Shown here: positions 25,797-34,833 of the stretch, piece after piece
Layout: every line of letters begins with the position of its first letter
How positions within the stretch are numbered: position 1 is the first letter of the stretch
Assembly (NCBI RefSeq): GCF_018613235.1
Contig: NZ_JAGGQP010000023.1
Coordinates: 62,001-126,000, forward strand
DNA from: Bacillus sp. ISL-41
GTDB taxonomy: Bacteria > Bacillota > Bacilli > Bacillales > Cytobacillaceae
Reading direction: 5' to 3'
DNA length: 64,000 nt
Notes under the pieces: model-generated
What the model was told of the DNA's origin: nothing
The model's input: only the letters and a program-made list of their open reading frames with translations
The model's database searches: none
Made by a program: the position numbers and the translations under genes

Positions 25797-26540
25797 CTAT
25801 CTTCCAAAGAACCCGTCCATTGCCTCACGGAAGTCTTCGAACATGCCGTCCCTGTTTCTGTCGGTGCGGATGTCATCGGCGAATGTTCCCATTCTGTCGT
25901 ATGCGTTACGGTCAACCGAAACGTACACATTGTCGATTCTGTTATTCGCCTGGCGCACTCTTTGTTCGATTTGCTGCTCCAGCTGGCTCTTATTACCGTT
26001 CATTGTATTACCAGCTGCGTTTCCATTCATGTCTGTATTGCCAATTCCATTCATGTTTCCATTGCCGTTATCATTCCCGTTGCCAAAAATATTGTTGCCA
26101 TTTGTGTTTCCAGCGTTTTGGTGGTCGCCATTTCCTGCGTCACCTTTGCCGTCAATGATTCCATCATTTCCTGCACGGTTGTTGTCACCCTGGTCAACTC
26201 GTCCATTCTCGGCAAAAGTCCTGCCGTTGCCATCCAATGCATCATTGACTGAAGCATTCCCATTATTTTCGCCATTGTTGTCTGCGAGTCTAACAGCTAC
26301 GTATGCATTGTTTTCCGAGATAATGACTCGTGCGTCGTCTACTTCCGGCATCTGTTCTACCTGGCGCTCTGCACGATCAGCCAGCTGGAGCCTGGTTCCT
26401 TCGGTAGCTGGTCCGCGCTGAACCTGGGAGATTTCTACTTGCTGTTCGCCGTTATCGTCGGCAGCATTGTTATTCGCTCCGCAGCCAGTCAAACCGAATG
26501 AAATTGCAGCACATCCTGCTAAAATGAATGACTTTTTCAC
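25797..26540 (-). CDS. YhcN/YlaJ family sporulation lipoprotein
   Basis: About 247 residues. The N-terminus is a lipoprotein signal with lipobox LTGC (Cys about residue 20). A YhcN/YlaJ domain is split: the ADRAERQVEQMPEVDDARVIISENNAYVAVRL half near residues 55-87 and the RVRQANNRIDNVYVSVDRNAYDRM half near 200-225, with a ~110-residue Asn/Gly/Asp-rich spacer (GNGNDNGNGNMNGIGN type) between them. Members are spore- or forespore-associated. The start is a GTG at 26540, with GAAGGAG 8 bases upstream. Array A3 lies directly downstream. Confidence 0.86.
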   Translation of the reverse strand: MKKSFILAGCAAISFGLTGCGANNNAADDNGEQQVEISQVQRGPATEGTRLQLADRAERQVEQMPEVDDARVIISENNAYVAVRLADNNGENNGNASVNDALDGNGRTFAENGRVDQGDNNRAGNDGIIDGKGDAGNGDHQNAGNTNGNNIFGNGNDNGNGNMNGIGNTDMNGNAAGNTMNGNKSQLEQQIEQRVRQANNRIDNVYVSVDRNAYDRMGTFADDIRTDRNRDGMFEDFREAMDGFFGR

Positions 26541-26830
26541 TTTATTCACTCCTTCTTTTGTTGTTATTCGTCCTTATGATGGCTTGAAATTGGCGCAGTA
26601 TGCAGGGAGATAAATTTTTTTTGGAAAAAAAGCCATTCCATTGAAGATCCTTGCTGGTCTCCTGCCAGTTAACTTTAGAGTTTCTTGATAGGGAGGACGT
26701 CCAATACCCCTTAATAAGGTCGAATTCCAATAACAAATCTAGTGTTAATTCGATGGAGAGCCTTTATTAGTATGCTTTTAAAGCCTGGATTTTTGTGTTG
26801 TCACCATTCGTTCAAAACATTTCAACAGAA
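26541..26830. other. Non-coding gap before DoxX copy 2
   Basis: About 290 bp with no gene. It contains the likely promoter of the yhcN-like gene (no sigma factor assigned) and an inverted repeat TCGAATT / AATTCGA at about 26718-26751. Confidence 0.45.
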
Positions 26831-26848
26831 TTGTGAATTCATTCACAA
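26831..26848. promoter_or_regulatory. Redox-type operator before the second DoxX gene
   Basis: TTGTGAATTCATTCACAA matches the Rex consensus TTGTGAAWWWWTTCACAA at all but one spacer position. It sits 74 bp before the ATG, at the same relative place as the site before copy 1. Confidence 0.65.
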
Positions 26849-26922
26849 ATAACCCTATTCTCGAGATATATTTGATATCTTATAAGTGTACTAATACTAA
26901 TTAACTTATTGGAGTGAGGAAG

Positions 26923-27438
26923 ATGATTGCAAAGTGGTTAAGAGAAAATAATGTTGCTGCTGGTATCTTGACTGTCATTAGGGTATGGCTTGGATACAAC
27001 TGGATGACTGCAGGATGGGGCAAATTGACTGGTGAAGGCTTTGACGCTTCTGGATATTTAAATAATGCGGTGGCAAACCCTGTTAAAGGTCCAGATGGAA
27101 ACGCAGTTTATGGGTGGTATGTGAACTTCCTTGAAAGCTTTGCGATCCCGAACGTCGATATTTTCAATACTATTGTGCCTTTAGGGGAATTCCTTGTTGG
27201 TCTTGGTTTGCTCCTTGGTACACTGACTACTGCTGCTATGTTCTTCGGCCTGGTAATGAACTTCAGCTTCTTCCTGGCTGGTACAGTATCTCACAACCCA
27301 ACTGACATCTTCTTCGGATTCATCATCCTTGCTGCAGGTTTCAACGCAGGTAAATACGGCTTAGACCGCTGGGTGGTACCATTCATCCGCAAAACAGTTT
27401 TCAAGCGCGGAGAAGAAGTCACACGCAACGCTGCTTAA
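26923..27438 (+). CDS. DoxX family membrane protein (copy 2)
   Basis: 171 residues, about 90 percent identical by eye to the DoxX protein at 23514-24026 and one residue longer (an extra Glu in GKLTGEGFDASGYL). The same four-helix layout and C-terminal GLDRWVVPFIRKTVFKRGEE are kept. DNA-level differences are mostly at third positions, so the duplication is not very recent or both copies are under selection. Ribosome site and operator are shared with copy 1. Terminator GCTGCCGGGA / TCCCGGCAGC follows. Confidence 0.88.
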   Translation: MIAKWLRENNVAAGILTVIRVWLGYNWMTAGWGKLTGEGFDASGYLNNAVANPVKGPDGNAVYGWYVNFLESFAIPNVDIFNTIVPLGEFLVGLGLLLGTLTTAAMFFGLVMNFSFFLAGTVSHNPTDIFFGFIILAAGFNAGKYGLDRWVVPFIRKTVFKRGEEVTRNAA

Positions 27439-27469
27439 CTTGAATTAAATCCCCCTTTAAAATAAATTG

Positions 27470-27500
27470 GCTGCCGGGAATGGATCCCGGCAGCTTTTTT
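27470..27500. terminator. Terminator between DoxX copy 2 and the response regulator gene
   Basis: Stem GCTGCCGGGA / TCCCGGCAGC with a 4-nt loop, then TTTTTT. Confidence 0.85.
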
Positions 27501-28893
27501 ATAGGTCATTTTTATTTCTGAGGATTTTGTATTTTCTTATCTTGTACAAGAGACCTTGCCTTGTTATGCCGAGTGCTTCGGCAGCGCGTGCCTGGTTGCC
27601 GTTTTCACTTGTCAAAGCGGTTTCAATCACTTCTTTTTCAACCTTTTCCAGATGTTCTGGCAAAGAAAAGTCTTCAGTCAGGTCAATAGGAACATCAGAA
27701 GTTTCAACCTCTTTTGTTGAAAAATGGTTCTGGATCTCCTCAGGGAAATCCTCGAGCATCAGTTGTCCTGAGCGGGAGAGGACGGTTGCCCTGGACAAGG
27801 CATTTTGCAATTCGCGGATATTGCCTGGCCATGGATAGGAAGTGAGTTTTGTTAAAAGGTGTTTGGAAATCGAATAGCTGCGGTTATGTTCTTCTTCAAA
27901 CTGTGCCAGAAATTGTTCGACGAGCAAGGGGATGTCTTCGATGCGCTCCCGCAATGGAGGCAATTTAATCCCGATGATATTTAAGCGGTAATACAAGTCT
28001 TCACGAAACTCGCCGTTCTGGACCATTTCCCATAAATTTCGGTTGGTGGCAGCAATGATACGTACGTCTGAATAAACTTCTCTGGCCGTCCCGAGCGGTG
28101 TAAAGGTTTTGTCCTGGGTAAACTGCAGGAGCTTTGCCTGCACATCCAGGGAGATTTCACCGATTTCATCCAGAAAAAGAGTGCCTTTGTCGGCAGCGGC
28201 GCATTTGCCCTCCTGGGATCGGACAGCGCCGGTAAAAGCGCCTTTTTCGTAGCCGAATAACTCACTTTCCAACAGGTTTGAGGGGATGGCGGCGCAATTG
28301 ACTTTTATGAATGGACCTAACTTCCGGGTGCTCTCGAGATGCACAGCATGAGCTCCGCGCGATTTACCAGTCCCGCTTTCTCCTTCAAGCATGATGGTGA
28401 TATCCTGCTTGGCGACTCTTTCGATTAACGAGTAGACCTCCTGCATTTTTGGGCTTTTGCCAATCATCCCATGAAGGTCATATTTTTGCTGAACAGCCTG
28501 TTTTAACTCTTTGTTTTCTTTTTTCAAATGTTTCATTTCAAATGCCCGTTTAATGACGACTTTTAGTTCATCAGCCTTGATGGGTTTTGTTAAGTAGTCG
28601 TAAGCTCCCATTTTCATCGCTTTGACTGCATCCTCGATATCTCCGTAGGCAGTACAAGGAATAAAAACAGTTTCAGGGAAAGTTGGCGCCCATTTTTCCA
28701 GCAGCTTCAGCCCAGTCGTATCAGGCAGAAGGAAATCGAGCAAAACAAGGTCAATGTTCTCGCTCTCCATAAGATTTTCAGCGTTTTTGCCTGTTTCCGC
28801 TTCGATGACGGCATACCCTTCCTTCTGTAAGGTCAGCCTGGTCAGGCGGCGGAATTTTTCATTATCTTCAACTAACAAGATTGTTTTTTTCAT
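27499..28893 (-). CDS. NtrC-type sigma-54-dependent response regulator
   Basis: About 464 residues: receiver domain (1-~120) with acidic pocket ED10 and phospho-acceptor Asp53 in VLLDFLLPD, Thr and Lys at CTAYG and LTKPI; AAA+ sigma-54 activator domain (about 140-365) with Walker A GESGTGKS, the sigma-54 contact loop GAFTGA and Walker B TLFLDEIGE; and a Fis-type helix-turn-helix at the C-terminus (NQARAAEALGITRQGLLYKI). It activates sigma-54 promoters when phosphorylated. The ATG at 28893 lies inside the 3' end of the kinase gene (26-bp overlap), so the pair is translationally coupled. A consensus sigma-54 promoter precedes the neighbouring osmoprotectant operon. Confidence 0.93.
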   Translation of the reverse strand: MKKTILLVEDNEKFRRLTRLTLQKEGYAVIEAETGKNAENLMESENIDLVLLDFLLPDTTGLKLLEKWAPTFPETVFIPCTAYGDIEDAVKAMKMGAYDYLTKPIKADELKVVIKRAFEMKHLKKENKELKQAVQQKYDLHGMIGKSPKMQEVYSLIERVAKQDITIMLEGESGTGKSRGAHAVHLESTRKLGPFIKVNCAAIPSNLLESELFGYEKGAFTGAVRSQEGKCAAADKGTLFLDEIGEISLDVQAKLLQFTQDKTFTPLGTAREVYSDVRIIAATNRNLWEMVQNGEFREDLYYRLNIIGIKLPPLRERIEDIPLLVEQFLAQFEEEHNRSYSISKHLLTKLTSYPWPGNIRELQNALSRATVLSRSGQLMLEDFPEEIQNHFSTKEVETSDVPIDLTEDFSLPEHLEKVEKEVIETALTSENGNQARAAEALGITRQGLLYKIRKYKILRNKNDL

Positions 28894-31021
28894 AGTGATC
28901 GCCTTTCTCATGCTTTTTCAATGAAATCAGGAAGGAAGTTCCTTCGCCCATTTCACTTTCTACCTCGATATGGCCGTTATGGGAAGAAATAATGTCATGG
29001 GTAATCCATAAGCCCAGCCCGGTACCTTCTTGTTTGGTAGAAAAGAATGGATTGAAAATACGCTTGATTTTTTGCTGGGGGATACCGATTCCATCATCTT
29101 TTATCGCTATTTCAATATTATCACTATTTGCTCTTTTCATCGAAACGGTGATTTGGCCATGATGGGAAACTGCCTCTATACTATTGATAAAAAGATTGAT
29201 GAGAGCCTGAATCATCTGGTTTCTGTCACCTTTAACAAAGTAATCCTCACCCTCAGCTTCAAGAGTGGCATGAATCTGCTTTTTCCTGAATTGATGGGAT
29301 AAAAGCTGCAGCGTTTCAGAGGCGACTGTCTTCATGCTGAAAACAGATTCGTCCTTTTTGTTTTCCCGGCTGAATTGAAGGAACCGTCTAACGAGATGGT
29401 CAAGGCGCTGTATTTCATCCTGAATATCCTTGGCCGCTTCGGAAATGATTTCAGCGGAAGCCGCCTCACTTTCACTGGCAGCTGTCATTTCCTTTATTTC
29501 GCTGGCGATTAAATCACTCGCAAGCTGGACGGTTCCAAGCGGATTTTTTACCTCGTGAGCAAGTCCGGCGGTCATCTGACCAATTGCAACCAGCTGTTCT
29601 GAACGTTGAATATGGGTTTCAAGCTGTCGCACCTTAGTCACATCCCAAAAAGTGATCAGTACCCCAATGACTTGGTCTTTTTCATCTAATAACGGTGAAC
29701 TGGACTGCTTGATGATTTTCTTTCCCCATTCATTTTCAAAGGTGAAGTCATCTTCAAGGCCGTCAAATTTCCTTGAAACATGCTTGCACTGCTCAAAATG
29801 ATTTCTGAAAGAAAGCGGCAGGGCAGAGACCGATTTTCCAATGATCGTTTCGTTCTTTATATTCAATAGATCCCCGGCCGTTGTATTCATTGAACTGATG
29901 AAGCCTTCTGGATTGATAGCAAGGACACCGAAAGGGAAGGATTCCAGGATCAGCTGCAAATGGCGCTCGTGTGACTTTAAGCTTTCAGCCATATATTTCA
30001 TGGTGCTGGACAATGTCTGGATCTCATCCTCTTTCTCAAGTACAGGAACAAACCACTCACCGCCCTTTGCATAGCTTGCTGCTTCCTGGGTAAGAGCTTT
30101 GATCGGCTTAATGATCCAGCGGATACCGAATATAAGCAAGGTCAACGCCGCTAAAAAGATCAGGATAAAGCCTTTCCATAAGATATCTTTCAAGGAATCG
30201 ATGACGGCGTTTGCTTCTGACAGCGGGATAGAAGTGGCTGTATAAAATGGCAGCCGGTCGACAGGGTTATAAGCAACAAGGGATTCTTCGCCCCAGAGTT
30301 CACCCCTGTAAACCCCGGTCCTGTCCAAAAAGGCCTCTCGCGAAAATGGATACTCGTTAAGCAGGTTGCCTGATTTACTAAAATCGTTCGTATCGAACAA
30401 AACTTTTCCTTCCCGGTTAAAAAGGAAACTGTGGCCCAAATCACCGATCACATTTTGCTTGAAGTATTTCTGCAAATACACGAGACTTACATAAGCAATC
30501 AGCCCGCCATCAACTTCCGCTGCTTCGTCAGCCTGGAAAGGCACGATAATCATTAGTGTTGGCTCACCATTCATTTTTGAAATCGAGTCAGCGACAAACG
30601 AGCTGCGCCGCCATTTCAGTTCAGCATACAAGTCGGCTTCGGCGGAATTCAGCTTGGAATCACTTTCGATAAAAGGAGCTTTATAGACGATTCTTTCCTT
30701 CTCATCATTCACAATCTGGATTCTTTTAAAAAAAGGATCATTCACGACGAGATTGGTCAGTATTCCTTCTAATTTGCCCGTCTCTTCAGCCTGATTTTCA
30801 ACGATATTCTCCAGCAGCTGGATCTTCAGGTTGAATAGGTCACTCGTCTTGTCGGACATGACCCTTGTCACCTGGATCGCCTGATTCTCAGTCTGACTTT
30901 TTATGATATCTCTTGAAGAAGTTGCAGCGAGAATGAATATGATCAGTAGAGGAATAAAAATGATGATGGTAGTAAGATATAGAAACCTTTTGGTTAATCG
31001 TGATGGATAAAGTCTTTTCAT
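28868..31021 (-). CDS. Membrane sensor histidine kinase (dCACHE-HAMP-PAS-HisKA-HATPase)
   Basis: About 717 residues. Two membrane helices (about 12-32 and 283-303) enclose a ~250-residue extracytoplasmic domain of double-CACHE type, the class that binds small amines, amino acids or carboxylates. Then HAMP (about 304-355), PAS (about 360-470), HisKA with His489 in AGLAHEVKNPLG, and an HATPase_c domain with N, G1 (DDGIGIPQQK) and G2 (GTGLGLWI) boxes. It pairs with the overlapping NtrC-type regulator. The ATG at 31021 follows AGAAAGGTGA. Ligand unknown; adjacency to a quaternary-amine importer suggests an osmoprotectant or related amine. Confidence 0.92.
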   Translation of the reverse strand: MKRLYPSRLTKRFLYLTTIIIFIPLLIIFILAATSSRDIIKSQTENQAIQVTRVMSDKTSDLFNLKIQLLENIVENQAEETGKLEGILTNLVVNDPFFKRIQIVNDEKERIVYKAPFIESDSKLNSAEADLYAELKWRRSSFVADSISKMNGEPTLMIIVPFQADEAAEVDGGLIAYVSLVYLQKYFKQNVIGDLGHSFLFNREGKVLFDTNDFSKSGNLLNEYPFSREAFLDRTGVYRGELWGEESLVAYNPVDRLPFYTATSIPLSEANAVIDSLKDILWKGFILIFLAALTLLIFGIRWIIKPIKALTQEAASYAKGGEWFVPVLEKEDEIQTLSSTMKYMAESLKSHERHLQLILESFPFGVLAINPEGFISSMNTTAGDLLNIKNETIIGKSVSALPLSFRNHFEQCKHVSRKFDGLEDDFTFENEWGKKIIKQSSSPLLDEKDQVIGVLITFWDVTKVRQLETHIQRSEQLVAIGQMTAGLAHEVKNPLGTVQLASDLIASEIKEMTAASESEAASAEIISEAAKDIQDEIQRLDHLVRRFLQFSRENKKDESVFSMKTVASETLQLLSHQFRKKQIHATLEAEGEDYFVKGDRNQMIQALINLFINSIEAVSHHGQITVSMKRANSDNIEIAIKDDGIGIPQQKIKRIFNPFFSTKQEGTGLGLWITHDIISSHNGHIEVESEMGEGTSFLISLKKHEKGDHYEKNNLVS

Positions 31022-31256
31022 ATCGATTTCACCTTTCTGACAGCATGCCTCCATCGTAAAAAGAAAGAGGCGGGGATGCTTATAATCTATTACCTTTATA
31101 CCATACTATTGAATGGCTATGGCCGGTACCCCTGAGGAAGGAAGAAGTTAGTATTTTTCCAGACGGATGTTTAATTTTTCTATAAGTCACTGTCTGAACC
31201 TGGTATGCGAAAATAAGCAAGGGATCATAACTCAAGAAGGGGTATCCTCAACCATT

Positions 31257-31290
31257 TTAAAAAGGAGGAAACCATGGCTGATTTCCTCCC
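31257..31290 (-). terminator. Terminator of the osmoprotectant ABC operon
   Basis: On the minus strand GGAGGAAA / TTTCCTCC with a 10-nt loop, followed by TTTTTAAAA. It separates the ABC operon from the kinase-regulator pair, so the two are distinct units. Confidence 0.82.
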
Positions 31291-31300
31291 GAAAAACTTA

Positions 31301-32221
31301 TTACTCTTCAATTAAGCCGTTTTCTGTCAGCCATTTTCTGGCAACCTCTGTTTCACTTTTTTCTTCAATATCGACTTGATAGTTAAGGTCCGTCATTGTT
31401 TCTGTGTTGATTTTTTCAGCTAAAGGCTTCAGAAGCTCTTCTAATTCAGGATACTTTTCAAGTGTTTTTTCATGAACGGTGATTCCGGCATTGTAAGCAG
31501 GGAAGAAGCTCTTGTCATCTTCAAGGTTTACGAGATTGAAAGCTTTGATACGGCTATCTGTTGAGAAGCCTGTTGCCACATCAACCTGTCCGTCTCTCAG
31601 TGCCTGATAAAACAGGCCAACGTCCATCTTTTTGATGTTGGAAGAACCAAATTTAAATCCATAGGCTTTCTCTACACCTTTAATTCCATCTGGTCGCGTC
31701 GCGAATTCAGCATCTGCACCTAAAGACAATTTGTTGCCATCATTCATGTAAGCTGCTAAATCGCTGATTGATTCAATGCCGAGTTCTTTTGCTTTTTCTT
31801 CTCTCATCATCAATGTGTACGTATTGTTTAACGGTGCTTGTTCAAGCCACACAAGGCCGTTCTCTTTGTCAACTTCCTTTACTTTTTCATAGGCTTCCAC
31901 TGAATCGGAAAGAGGGTCAAGCTTGTTATAGTTTACGAGGCTTGTACCTGTATATTCCCAGTAAAGGTCTACCTGTTTATTCTCCAATGCCTGGCGGACA
32001 ACCTGGCTTGCCATATTGTTTTTCTCCTCAACCTCAAAGCCATTCTCCTTTAAATAGATGGCAAGGATTTTTGAAAGGACGAATTGTTCCGTGAAGTTTT
32101 TTGCACCGACGACAACCTTTTTGTCTGAAGCAGAAGCGGATGTGTCTTCTTCACTGCTGCAAGCGGATAGCAGTGAAACCATTAAAGCGATGATTAAGGT
32201 AAATGATAAAATCTTTTTCAT
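31301..32221 (-). CDS. opuCC: Osmoprotectant ABC transporter substrate-binding lipoprotein
   Basis: 306 residues. Signal peptide with lipobox LLSAC (Cys21), then an OpuAC-type periplasmic-binding fold: VVVGAKNFTEQFVLSKILAIYL and the QALENKQVDLYWEYTGTSLV segment with the aromatic residues that cage quaternary ammonium groups in OpuBC/OpuCC. It would capture glycine betaine, carnitine, choline or related compounds outside the membrane. Last gene of the four-gene operon, 30 bp after the permease. The ligand cannot be narrowed from sequence alone. Confidence 0.9.
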   Translation of the reverse strand: MKKILSFTLIIALMVSLLSACSSEEDTSASASDKKVVVGAKNFTEQFVLSKILAIYLKENGFEVEEKNNMASQVVRQALENKQVDLYWEYTGTSLVNYNKLDPLSDSVEAYEKVKEVDKENGLVWLEQAPLNNTYTLMMREEKAKELGIESISDLAAYMNDGNKLSLGADAEFATRPDGIKGVEKAYGFKFGSSNIKKMDVGLFYQALRDGQVDVATGFSTDSRIKAFNLVNLEDDKSFFPAYNAGITVHEKTLEKYPELEELLKPLAEKINTETMTDLNYQVDIEEKSETEVARKWLTENGLIEE

Positions 32222-32251
32222 TTTGTTTTCCCCCTAAAAAATTTGTTCTCA

Positions 32252-32995
32252 TTAATCTGAAACTGTTACTGATTGTCTTAACCCTTTAGAAATAACCAGT
32301 TTTTCGATGAGCCTGACCAATTGGTCGGCCAATAGAGCAAGCAAAGTAACCGGGATGGCTCCGGATAGGAGATAAGAGTTATCCCTCATCATGATTCCGG
32401 TGAAAATCCAGTCGCCCAGTCCGCCTCCGCCTACCAGATAGGCTAAGGCAGCCGTTCCGATGTTGATCACCACAGCTGTCCGGATGCCTGCCATGATCGG
32501 GTAGGCTGCGTTAGGCAGCTCAATTTTCAGAAGAATTTGAGCCGGTGTATAGCCGATGCCTTTCGCTGCATCCAGCAAGTCCGGATCAATCGATTTAATC
32601 CCGGCTACAGTATTCCGTAGAATCGGCAGCAAGGAATAAAGAAACAGAGCAAAGACTGCCGGCTTAAAACCGATTCCCATCCAGGTCATCGCCAATGCCA
32701 GAATTGCAAGGCTCGGAATCGTCTGCCCGAGATTGGCTGTATTCATAAACAGCCATTGAAGCTTTTGGAATTTTGGCCTCGTAACCAAGATCCCCATCGG
32801 AATCGCAAGCAGTATTGCCAGCAGCGAGGACAGGAGCACCATGTTGATATGCTGCTTCAATAAAAAGATAAATCCTTCTGAATCATCGATAATCAGCTGA
32901 TAATACCCTGATTTGAATGACCAGGCGAAGAAGCTCCCTACAAGGGTGAAGAGGATCAGCTTGATGACAAAAGATACAAAACGTTTATTCTTCAT
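32252..32995 (-). CDS. opuCD: Osmoprotectant ABC transporter permease
   Basis: 247 residues with a BPD_transp_1 domain, about six membrane helices and the EAA-type loop in LDAAKGIGYTPAQILLKIELPNA that docks the ATPase. Compared with the other permease of the operon (34036-34689) it has an extra N-terminal helix. Ribosome site GGGGGAG precedes the ATG. Forms the channel with the second permease. Confidence 0.9.
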   Translation of the reverse strand: MKNKRFVSFVIKLILFTLVGSFFAWSFKSGYYQLIIDDSEGFIFLLKQHINMVLLSSLLAILLAIPMGILVTRPKFQKLQWLFMNTANLGQTIPSLAILALAMTWMGIGFKPAVFALFLYSLLPILRNTVAGIKSIDPDLLDAAKGIGYTPAQILLKIELPNAAYPIMAGIRTAVVINIGTAALAYLVGGGGLGDWIFTGIMMRDNSYLLSGAIPVTLLALLADQLVRLIEKLVISKGLRQSVTVSD

Positions 32996-33010
32996 GCTTT
33001 TTCTCCCCCG

Positions 33011-33976
33011 TTACTTAATATGCTGATGCAAATAGGCCTCTACATCATCAATTTGCATCGCACCAACAAGCTTGTTGTTTGCCTGGACGACAAGCTGGTC
33101 GGCTTCCTGGTTGAGCAGGATGGATAAGGCATCCCGCAGGTTCGTTTCAACTGAAATTGTCTTTTTGTTGGCTTTCTCCGGCCCGTCCAGTTTTCGCAGC
33201 ATCCGTTCTGAAATCAAATCCTTTACGGTATGAAGACTCAAACTCTTCAACGCGCGGTCCTTGCCGACGAATTCACGGACGAAATCATTCTTGGGATGAG
33301 CAAGCAGCTCGCTTGGAGAATCATATTGCATCAGTTTTCCTTCTTTGAAAATCGCAATTCCGTCACCCATTTTGATGGCTTCATCAATATCATGGCTGAC
33401 AAAAAGAATCGTCTTTTTTACTTCTTTCTGAATTTGCAAAAACTCATTTTGAATTCGAGTACGGATGACGGGATCCAATGCCCCGAATGGTTCATCCATT
33501 AACATGACAGGCGGGTCTGCAGCCATCGCACGGGCAATCCCGACTCTTTGCTGCTGTCCTCCTGAAAGCTCATGTGGATAACGCTTCCGGTATTCATCCG
33601 GATTCAGGCCGACCAGATCCATTAAGTATTTATACCTGTCTGCTTTCTTTTTCCGGTCCCATCCAATTAAATTAGGAACAGCCATCACATTATCTTCAAT
33701 CGTCATATTAGGGAACAGGCCGTTATGCTGGATGACATAGCCGATATTCCTTCTAAGCTCAATGTCATTCAAGGAATTCACATCTGTTCCATTGACTAAA
33801 ATTTTTCCGTCGGTGATCGATTCCAGTCTGTTTACCATTCTCAGTGTTGTCGTCTTTCCGCAGCCTGATGGCCCCAGGAAAACGACGATATTGCCTTCAG
33901 GTACATCAAAGCTTACATTATCGACAGCCTTCACCTTATCGCCGTACACTTTGGTGACTTGATCAAACTTAATCAT
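33011..33976 (-). CDS. opuCA: Osmoprotectant ABC transporter ATP-binding protein
   Basis: 321 residues: Walker A GPSGCGKTT (~35-43), Q-loop, signature LSGGQQQR (~136), Walker B PVMLMDEPFGALD and the H-loop VSHD. After the ATPase domain a short CBS-like tail (about 240-318) with VETNLRDALSILLN and ADQLVVQANNKLVGAMQIDD, shorter than the two-CBS tail of typical OpuCA. CBS tails in this family respond to ionic strength or c-di-AMP. Second gene of the operon. Confidence 0.92.
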   Translation of the reverse strand: MIKFDQVTKVYGDKVKAVDNVSFDVPEGNIVVFLGPSGCGKTTTLRMVNRLESITDGKILVNGTDVNSLNDIELRRNIGYVIQHNGLFPNMTIEDNVMAVPNLIGWDRKKKADRYKYLMDLVGLNPDEYRKRYPHELSGGQQQRVGIARAMAADPPVMLMDEPFGALDPVIRTRIQNEFLQIQKEVKKTILFVSHDIDEAIKMGDGIAIFKEGKLMQYDSPSELLAHPKNDFVREFVGKDRALKSLSLHTVKDLISERMLRKLDGPEKANKKTISVETNLRDALSILLNQEADQLVVQANNKLVGAMQIDDVEAYLHQHIK

Positions 33977-34035
33977 ACTTTCACCCCATCTTACTTCTTT
34001 TTATTGTGGCCGTTTTCGCATTGATTAAAGAGCCT

Positions 34036-34689
34036 TTATTGTTGAAAACCTTTTGGAGTCATACGCTTTTGGAGAATCCCCAACAGTCCGTCGGTCACAA
34101 TCGCCAGGATGGAAATGGCAATCGCTCCTGCCAGTACCATTGTGGTATTCGATCTTGAAATCCCCTGGTTGATCAATACACCAAGGCCGCCAGCCCCGAT
34201 AAACGCTGCAATTGCGCCGATTCCGATATTCATGACCACGGCCTGCCTGACTCCTGCCATAATGATAGGAAGGGCATTTGGAATCTCAACACGCAGTAGA
34301 CGCTGCATCGTACTCATTCCCAGCCCAATGGCGGCATCACGAATATTGGGATCGACATTATTGATGGCTACATATGTATTACGGATGATCGGCAGCTGCG
34401 AATATAAAATAAGTGCGATTACCGCTGGCACAAAGCCAATGCCCTGGTTGATGACCGACAGAATCGGGATCATGATTCCAAAAAGCGCGATACTCGGAAT
34501 CGTCATGATAATATTCGCAACCTGGAGAACTGTCTCAGCCAGCTCTTCGTTCGTTGTCAGATAAATCCCAAGCGGAAGTCCAATTGCGATGGCAATCAAA
34601 ACGGACAATCCTACAAGCTGTAAATGCTCCGCACTATACGTCCAAATCGAAGCCTGGTTTTCTATTATGTAGTTCAATAAATCATTCAT
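34036..34689 (-). CDS. opuCB: Osmoprotectant ABC transporter permease
   Basis: 217 residues, about five or six membrane helices, with the ATPase-docking loop IRDAAIGLGMSTMQRLLRVEIPNALPIIMAG. First gene of the operon in the order permease, ATPase, permease, binding protein. GAAGGAGGTG precedes the ATG. A sigma-54-type promoter ends 44 bp upstream of the start codon. Confidence 0.9.
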   Translation of the reverse strand: MNDLLNYIIENQASIWTYSAEHLQLVGLSVLIAIAIGLPLGIYLTTNEELAETVLQVANIIMTIPSIALFGIMIPILSVINQGIGFVPAVIALILYSQLPIIRNTYVAINNVDPNIRDAAIGLGMSTMQRLLRVEIPNALPIIMAGVRQAVVMNIGIGAIAAFIGAGGLGVLINQGISRSNTTMVLAGAIAISILAIVTDGLLGILQKRMTPKGFQQ

Positions 34690-34732
34690 CTTTTTACACC
34701 TCCTTCAAAATGACTAGTACAAATATATTAGT

Positions 34733-34748
34733 TGCAAGAAGCGTGCCA
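34733..34748 (-). promoter_or_regulatory. Sigma-54 (-24/-12) promoter of the osmoprotectant operon
   Basis: Read on the minus strand: TGGCACGCTTCTTGCA, an exact match to TGGCAC-N5-TTGCA, with the GG and GC elements 10 bp apart. It is 44 bp before the opuCB-like start codon and followed by a good ribosome site. The adjacent NtrC-type regulator is the natural activator. Confidence 0.85.
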
Positions 34749-34766
34749 ACTTTTAAAAAGGACGCA

Positions 34767-34811
34767 AAAAAGCGCCTGAACCCGCATCTTTCAATGGGTC
34801 AAGCGCTTTGT
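34767..34811. terminator. Terminator-like hairpin upstream of the sigma-54 promoter
   Basis: AAAGCGC-CTGA-ACCC pairs with GGGT-CA-AGCGCTTT; on the minus strand it is followed by TTTTTTGCG. It may isolate the promoter from read-through on the minus strand or shape the DNA between activator sites and promoter. Confidence 0.55.
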
Positions 34812-34833
34812 TAATTTATTAGGGTATTAGTAG

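Noticed and set aside
25794-26421. Plus-strand frames antisense to the yhcN-like gene
   Set aside because: They are shadows of the low-complexity Asn/Gly-rich coding region; the lipoprotein signal and family match are on the minus strand.
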